Shown here in pieces: positions 59,702 through 64,000 of a stretch of DNA of 64,000 nt. The DNA is taken from contig NZ_BNBI01000011.1 of the NCBI RefSeq assembly GCF_014655295.1, forward strand, positions 62,001-126,000. The letters run 5' to 3'. A program made the translations under genes and the position numbers. Every line of letters starts with the position of its first letter. Position 1 is the stretch's first letter. The notes beneath the pieces were generated by a model. That model saw nothing but the letters and a program-made list of their open reading frames with translations, searched no databases and was not told the origin of the DNA. The DNA comes from Streptomyces fumanus (GTDB taxonomy: Bacteria > Actinomycetota > Actinomycetes > Streptomycetales > Streptomycetaceae).

Positions 59702-62689
59702 TTGGCTTTCCAGATGCCGGACCGCGGCGGAGGCCCGACGGGGCCACGGATCAGAGTGGGACGCCCGTCCCGGCGGGTCCGGACCCTGCTGATGACACTG
59801 GGCGTGCTGGCCGTCCTGGCCATGGCGTTCACCATGTTCGCGGGATTCTGGACGGACTGGCTGTGGTACCGGTCGGTCCACTACTCGTCGGTGTTCACGA
59901 CCACGCTGTGGACCAAGATCGGTCTGTTCTTCGTCTTCGGTCTGCTGATGGCGCTCGCCGTCGGGTTCAACATCTGGCTGGCCCACCGGCTGCGCCCCCC
60001 GCTGAGCGCCATGTCGATGGAGCAGCAGAACCTCGACCGCTACCGGATGGGCATCGCGCCCTACAAGAAGTGGCTGCTGCTCGGCATCACCGCCCTGGTC
60101 GGCCTGATCGCCGGCGCCTCCGCCGCCGGCCAGTGGCGGACCTGGCTGATGTGGGTCAACGGCGTGCCGTTCGGCCAGAAGGACCCCCAGTTCAAGCTGG
60201 ACGTCGCCTTCTACGCCTTCGACCTGCCCTGGTACCGGTTCCTGCTCGGCTTCGGCTTCGCCGCCGTGATCCTCTCCGTGATCGCCGCCGCGCTCACCCA
60301 CTACCTGTACGGCGGGCTGCGCGTCACCAGCCCCGGCGCCCGCGCCACCGCCGCGGCCACCGGCCACCTGTCGGTGCTGATCGGTGTCTTCGTCGCGTTC
60401 AAGGCGGTCGCGTACTGGCTCGACCGGTACGGGCTGGCGGTGAAGTCCAGCGACTTCAAGGCCACGGACAACTGGACGGGCCTGCGGTACGTCGACGCCA
60501 ACGCCTATCTGCCCGCCAAGACGATCCTGTTCTGCATCGCGGTCATCTGCGCGCTGCTGTTCTTCGCCACCCTCTGGCGCCGCACCTGGCAGTTGCCGGT
60601 GATCGGCTTCGGCCTGATGGTGCTCTCCGCCATCCTGATCGGCGGCCTCTACCCGGCGATCGTGCAGAAGTTCCAGGTCCAGCCCAACGAGCAGGCCAAG
60701 GAAGCGCCGTACGTCGAGAAGAACCTCAAGGCCACCCGTGACGCCTACGGCATCGACGGCACCCAGGTCACCGACTACGACGGCAAGAGCAAGACCGAGG
60801 ACCTGACGAAGCTGCGCAAGGACGTCGACGACGCCGCCAGCATCCGCATCATGGACCCGAACATCGTCTCGCCGACGTTCCAGCAGCTCCAGCAGATGCG
60901 GAAGTACTACGCCTTCCCCAACAACCTGGACGTCGACCGCTACAACAAGGACGGCCAGGACCAGGACACGGTCATCGGCCTGCGCGAGCTGAACCTGGCG
61001 GGCGTCGACAAGCAGAACTGGATCAACAACCACTTCCGCTACACCCACGGCTACGGCGTGGTCGCCGCCAAGGGCACCGAGGTCGACTCCGAGGGCCGCC
61101 CGGTCTTCACCGAGTCCAACCTGCCCTCCGAGGGCGAGCTGCCCCGGTACGAGCAGCGGATCTACTACGGCGAGAAGACCACCACGTACTCGATCGTCGG
61201 CGGTCCCCAGAAGGAGATCGACTACTCCGACGACAGCGGTGAGAAGACCACCAGCTACAAGGGCGACGGCGGGGTCAACCTCTCCAACCCGATCAACCGG
61301 GCCGCGTACGCGGTGGCGTTCAACGAACCGCAGATCCTCTACTCCGGGGCGATCGGCGACGGTTCGCGCATCCTCTACAACCGCACGCCCAAGGACCGCG
61401 TCGAGGCCGTCGCCCCGTGGCTGACCATCGACGGCGACGCCTACCCGGCCGTCGTCAACGGCCGCATCCAGTGGATCGTGGACGCGTACACCACCACCAA
61501 CGGCTATCCGTACGCCTCCCGGACCACGCTCGGCGACACCACGGCCGACTCGCTCACCGCGGCCAACGACAACCGCGCGGTGGTGGCCCAGCAGAACCAG
61601 GTCAACTACATCCGCAACTCGGTGAAGGCGACCGTCGACGCGTACACCGGCGACGTCAAGCTCTACCAGTGGGACACCAAGGACCCGGTCCTGAAGACCT
61701 GGATGAAGGCGTTCCCCGACACGGTGCAGCCCAAGTCGGCGATCACCGGCGACCTGATGGCCCACCTGCGCTACCCGCAGGACCTGTTCAAGGTCCAGCG
61801 CGAGCTGCTCACCCGCTACCACGTCGACGACGCGGACACGTTCCTCAGCGGCAGCGAGGTCTGGCAGGTCCCGGAGGACCCGACCAACAAGTCGGGCGAC
61901 GCGGTGCCGCCGTACTACCTGAGCATGAAGATGCCCGACCAGCAGCAGCAGTCGTTCTCGCTGACGACGACGTTCACGCCCAACGGGCGGGACAACCTCA
62001 GCGCGTTCATGGCGGTCGACGCGGAGGCGGGCACCAGCGGCTACGGCAAGATCAGAATCCTGAAACTGCCGACCAGCACGACCGTCGACGGACCCAAACA
62101 GGTCCAGAGCCAGTTCAACTCCGAACAGGACATCGCCGAGTCGATCAGGCTGCTCAGAGGCGGCGACTCGGAGGTCGAGTACGGCAACCTGCTCACCGTG
62201 CCGCTCGACGGCGGACTGCTCTACGTCGAACCGGTCTACGTCCGCGGCGGCGGCCTGAAGTACCCGCTGCTGCGCAAGGTGCTGGTCACCTACGGCGGTC
62301 AGACGGCCTTCGAGGACACGCTGGACGAGGCCCTCGACAAGGTCTTCGGGGCCGAGGGGGCGACGCCCGAGCCGCCGGACCAGGGCGACGACGGCACCAC
62401 CCGGCCGCCGACCTCCAGTGACCCGACGGTCCAGGACGCGCTGGACGACGCCCAGGCAGCCTTCGAGGCCGGCCAGAAGGCCCTGAAGGAGAACGACTGG
62501 ACGGCGTACGGCGAGGCCCAGAAGGACCTGGAGGAAGCGCTGCAACGGGCGGAGGACGCCCAGGCGAAGGCCGACCGCGACGCCGCCGGCAAGAACGGCG
62601 ACAAGAGCGACGGCAAGAGCGACGGCAAGAGCGGTGACCAGGACGGGGACCAGGCGAGCCCGAGTCCCGATCCCAGCTCCAGCGGCTGA
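59702..62689 (+). CDS. UPF0182 family membrane protein
   Basis: 995 residues. TTG at 59702 is selected: GAGG lies 8 bases upstream, and the product starts MAFQMPDRGGGP as in homologues; a GTG at 59693 sits on the ribosome site. Seven predicted helices up to about residue 330 (first FTMFAGFWTDWLWYRSVHY), then a large extracytoplasmic domain. The C-terminus is an acidic, Lys/Asp-rich disordered tail with GDKSDGKS repeats. UPF0182 (COG1615) is essential-like in some actinobacteria but has no assigned activity. Confidence 0.92.
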   Translation: MAFQMPDRGGGPTGPRIRVGRPSRRVRTLLMTLGVLAVLAMAFTMFAGFWTDWLWYRSVHYSSVFTTTLWTKIGLFFVFGLLMALAVGFNIWLAHRLRPPLSAMSMEQQNLDRYRMGIAPYKKWLLLGITALVGLIAGASAAGQWRTWLMWVNGVPFGQKDPQFKLDVAFYAFDLPWYRFLLGFGFAAVILSVIAAALTHYLYGGLRVTSPGARATAAATGHLSVLIGVFVAFKAVAYWLDRYGLAVKSSDFKATDNWTGLRYVDANAYLPAKTILFCIAVICALLFFATLWRRTWQLPVIGFGLMVLSAILIGGLYPAIVQKFQVQPNEQAKEAPYVEKNLKATRDAYGIDGTQVTDYDGKSKTEDLTKLRKDVDDAASIRIMDPNIVSPTFQQLQQMRKYYAFPNNLDVDRYNKDGQDQDTVIGLRELNLAGVDKQNWINNHFRYTHGYGVVAAKGTEVDSEGRPVFTESNLPSEGELPRYEQRIYYGEKTTTYSIVGGPQKEIDYSDDSGEKTTSYKGDGGVNLSNPINRAAYAVAFNEPQILYSGAIGDGSRILYNRTPKDRVEAVAPWLTIDGDAYPAVVNGRIQWIVDAYTTTNGYPYASRTTLGDTTADSLTAANDNRAVVAQQNQVNYIRNSVKATVDAYTGDVKLYQWDTKDPVLKTWMKAFPDTVQPKSAITGDLMAHLRYPQDLFKVQRELLTRYHVDDADTFLSGSEVWQVPEDPTNKSGDAVPPYYLSMKMPDQQQQSFSLTTTFTPNGRDNLSAFMAVDAEAGTSGYGKIRILKLPTSTTVDGPKQVQSQFNSEQDIAESIRLLRGGDSEVEYGNLLTVPLDGGLLYVEPVYVRGGGLKYPLLRKVLVTYGGQTAFEDTLDEALDKVFGAEGATPEPPDQGDDGTTRPPTSSDPTVQDALDDAQAAFEAGQKALKENDWTAYGEAQKDLEEALQRAEDAQAKADRDAAGKNGDKSDGKSDGKSGDQDGDQASPSPDPSSSG

Positions 62690-62741
62690 ACCGGCTGGTC
62701 AACTGCCCTCCCGCGCCGTGATACGGTGGTGAACACAACGG

Positions 62742-62815
62742 CGCGGGGTGGAGCAGCTCGGTAGCTCGCTGGGCTCATAACCCAGAGGTCGCAGGTTCAA
62801 ATCCTGTCCCCGCTA
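62742..62815 (+). tRNA. Initiator tRNA-fMet (CAT)
   Basis: Folds into a complete cloverleaf: acceptor GCGGGG/CCCCGC with an unpaired C1 and T72, D arm, anticodon loop CTCATAA, T arm with TTCAAAT. Initiator hallmarks are the C1 mismatch and three consecutive G-C pairs (GGG/CCC) at the base of the anticodon stem. The CCA is not encoded (A73 is followed by CTG). A terminator follows at 62825. Confidence 0.95.
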
Positions 62816-62824
62816 CTGCAAGCG

Positions 62825-62858
62825 AAGGCCCGGATTCCGAAAGGGATCCGGGCCTTTG
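62825..62858 (+). terminator. tRNA terminator
   Basis: AAGGCCCGGAT (62825-62835) and ATCCGGGCCTT (62846-62856) are perfect complements around TCCGAAAGGG, followed by TGTG. Ends the tRNA transcript. Confidence 0.88.
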
Positions 62859-63023
62859 TGATGTGCGAACGCGTGTACCGACCCAGGTGCTACGGCCCTG
62901 CCGCCGACGGGAGTTGGGCGATCTGTGTTTGACTTGTCTCTCTGTGGGCATGTCGACAAAACGCTGAAGTGACCTCACTGACTGCGGTATACCAGGTGTA
63001 CCCAGGCTGCAGGTGGTGCGACG

Positions 63024-64000
63024 ATGGACGTTATGGGGGACAAGGCAACTCTGTACGAGACAGGGCGATTTGCGCAGCCTGCCCGTTCCGCCGTGGCCGG
63101 GGACGAGGCCGACGCGGTGGCGGACGAGGCGGCCGAGGAAGTGCGCCGGCGGCTCGCCGCCGAATCCGGTGACGTCGAGGCGATGAGCGTCCTCGGGTCC
63201 ATGCTGCTGCGCCGCGGCGATCTCGACGGAGCCGAGCCCCATCTGCGCGCCGCCACCGCCGCGGGCGACCGCGCCGCCGCCAACAACCTGGGCGTCCTGC
63301 TGCACCAGCGCGGCTACGCCGACGAGGCCGCCGGATGGTGGCGGATCGCGGCCGTCGCCGGTTCCGCCGCCGCGGCGCACGCGCTCGGACGGCACTTCCG
63401 CGAGCGCGGCGACGAGCCCGCCGCCGAGTACTGGCTGCGCCAGTCCGCCGAACAGGGCCACACCCTGGGCGCCTACGCCCTCGCCGACCTGCTGGAGCAC
63501 CGCGGCGACGCCACGGCCGAGCGCTGGATGCGGGCGGCGGCGGAGCGCGGGCACCGGGAGGCCGCGTACCGGCTGGCCAGAGCCCTGGACAGACGCGCGG
63601 GGACGGCGACCGGCACGGACGCCGAGTCGGCCGCGCACGAGGCCGAGCAGTGGTACCGGCAGGCCGCCGCGCGCGGACACCGGCGGGCCGCGCTGCACCT
63701 CGGGGCGATCCTGGAGAAGCGCGGCGAGCTGAAGGAGGCGGGGCGCTGGTACCTGACCTCCGCCAAGGACGGCGAGACCCGCGCCGCCTGCGCGCTGGGC
63801 TTCCTGCTGCGCGACGCCGGGGACACCGAGAGCGCCGCCGTGTGGTGGCTGCGCGCCGCCCAGGAGGGCGACGGCAACGCGGCCAACGCGCTGGGCGCGC
63901 TGCACGCCGAGCGCGGCGAGACCCAGACCGCCGAACGCTGGTACCGCGCGGCGATGGACGCGGGCGACGACAACGGCGCGTACAACCTCGGGCTGCTCTG
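63024..64000 (+). CDS. Sel1/TPR-like repeat protein, 5' part
   Basis: At least 325 codons, running off the right edge; ATG at 63024 (ATG 63033 is possible). After an acidic N-terminus (DADAVADEAAEEVRRRL) come successive 34-36-residue helical repeats: AMSVLGSMLLRRGDLDGAE, AANNLGVLLHQRGYADEAA, AAHALGRHFRERGDEPAAE, GAYALADLLEHRGD, RAALHLGAILEKRGELKEA, AACALGFLLRDAGDTESAA and NAANALGALHAERGETQTAE. These are Sel1/tetratricopeptide-type repeats used for protein-protein contacts. Cytosolic; the partner is unknown. Confidence 0.85.
   Translation, partial: MDVMGDKATLYETGRFAQPARSAVAGDEADAVADEAAEEVRRRLAAESGDVEAMSVLGSMLLRRGDLDGAEPHLRAATAAGDRAAANNLGVLLHQRGYADEAAGWWRIAAVAGSAAAAHALGRHFRERGDEPAAEYWLRQSAEQGHTLGAYALADLLEHRGDATAERWMRAAAERGHREAAYRLARALDRRAGTATGTDAESAAHEAEQWYRQAAARGHRRAALHLGAILEKRGELKEAGRWYLTSAKDGETRAACALGFLLRDAGDTESAAVWWLRAAQEGDGNAANALGALHAERGETQTAERWYRAAMDAGDDNGAYNLGLL

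Overview
The window is chromosomal DNA from a high-GC actinomycete, almost certainly a Streptomyces. The evidence is the very high GC content, frequent GTG and TTG starts with GGAGG-type ribosome sites, and marker genes: wblC/whiB7, mycoredoxin, the AdnAB helicase-nuclease pair, uvrD2 with an HRDC domain, DUF3107, DUF3152 and DUF6758 proteins, and an initiator tRNA. I see no prophage, insertion sequence, CRISPR array or antibiotic cluster. From general knowledge of actinobacterial genomes (not checked here), most genes from the DEAD-box helicase (about 10.3 kb) to the UPF0182 protein (about 62.7 kb) belong to a block also found in Mycobacterium. Streptomyces-type additions are inserted into that block.

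Layout. 1-9.3 kb: an MgtE-N/CBS protein (5' end only), a lipoprotein, CorA behind a structured leader, a SUFU-domain protein, an MFS exporter, a DUF6758 protein, a PHP phosphoesterase, MarC and a NYN-domain protein. 9.3-18 kb: two alpha/beta hydrolases, a DEAD-box helicase that appears to start at CTG, a MiaE/ferritin-like protein, DUF3107 and a TetR regulator. 17.5-24.5 kb: a membrane-anchored DUF3152 zincin-like protein, then a tightly coupled operon of a PelF-type glycosyltransferase, a repeat-bearing membrane protein, an NAD-dependent epimerase and a spherulin-4-type hydrolase. This looks like a small polysaccharide system. 24.6-32.5 kb: moeZ, two paralogous secreted lipoprotein hydrolases, a large flippase-like membrane protein with an embedded pseudokinase, and an alkyltransferase-like protein. 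32.7-46.5 kb: adnA, adnB, an M20 peptidase, nudC, mrx1, uvrD2 and the wblC locus with an upstream ORF and attenuator. This is a repair, redox and antibiotic-response region. 46.6-53.5 kb: an ABC1 kinase coupled to an orphan E1-like protein, a YgjP-type metalloprotease, and a TerD-AIM24 fusion followed by two stand-alone AIM24 genes. 53.6-64 kb: Nudix, DUF2342 zincin, an SDR, moaE, a 54-residue membrane protein, a YlbL-type PDZ-Lon protease, a PPA1309 protein, a UPF0182 membrane protein, the initiator tRNA and the start of a Sel1/TPR-like gene.

A recurring oddity is the density of GC-rich short tandem repeats. They occur both between genes (29-bp units near 6.2 kb, 26-bp units near 14.2 kb) and inside many genes, usually in linkers or tails. 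Several perfect long inverted repeats act as terminators between convergent genes. All functional statements rest on reading motifs by eye; no database search was run.
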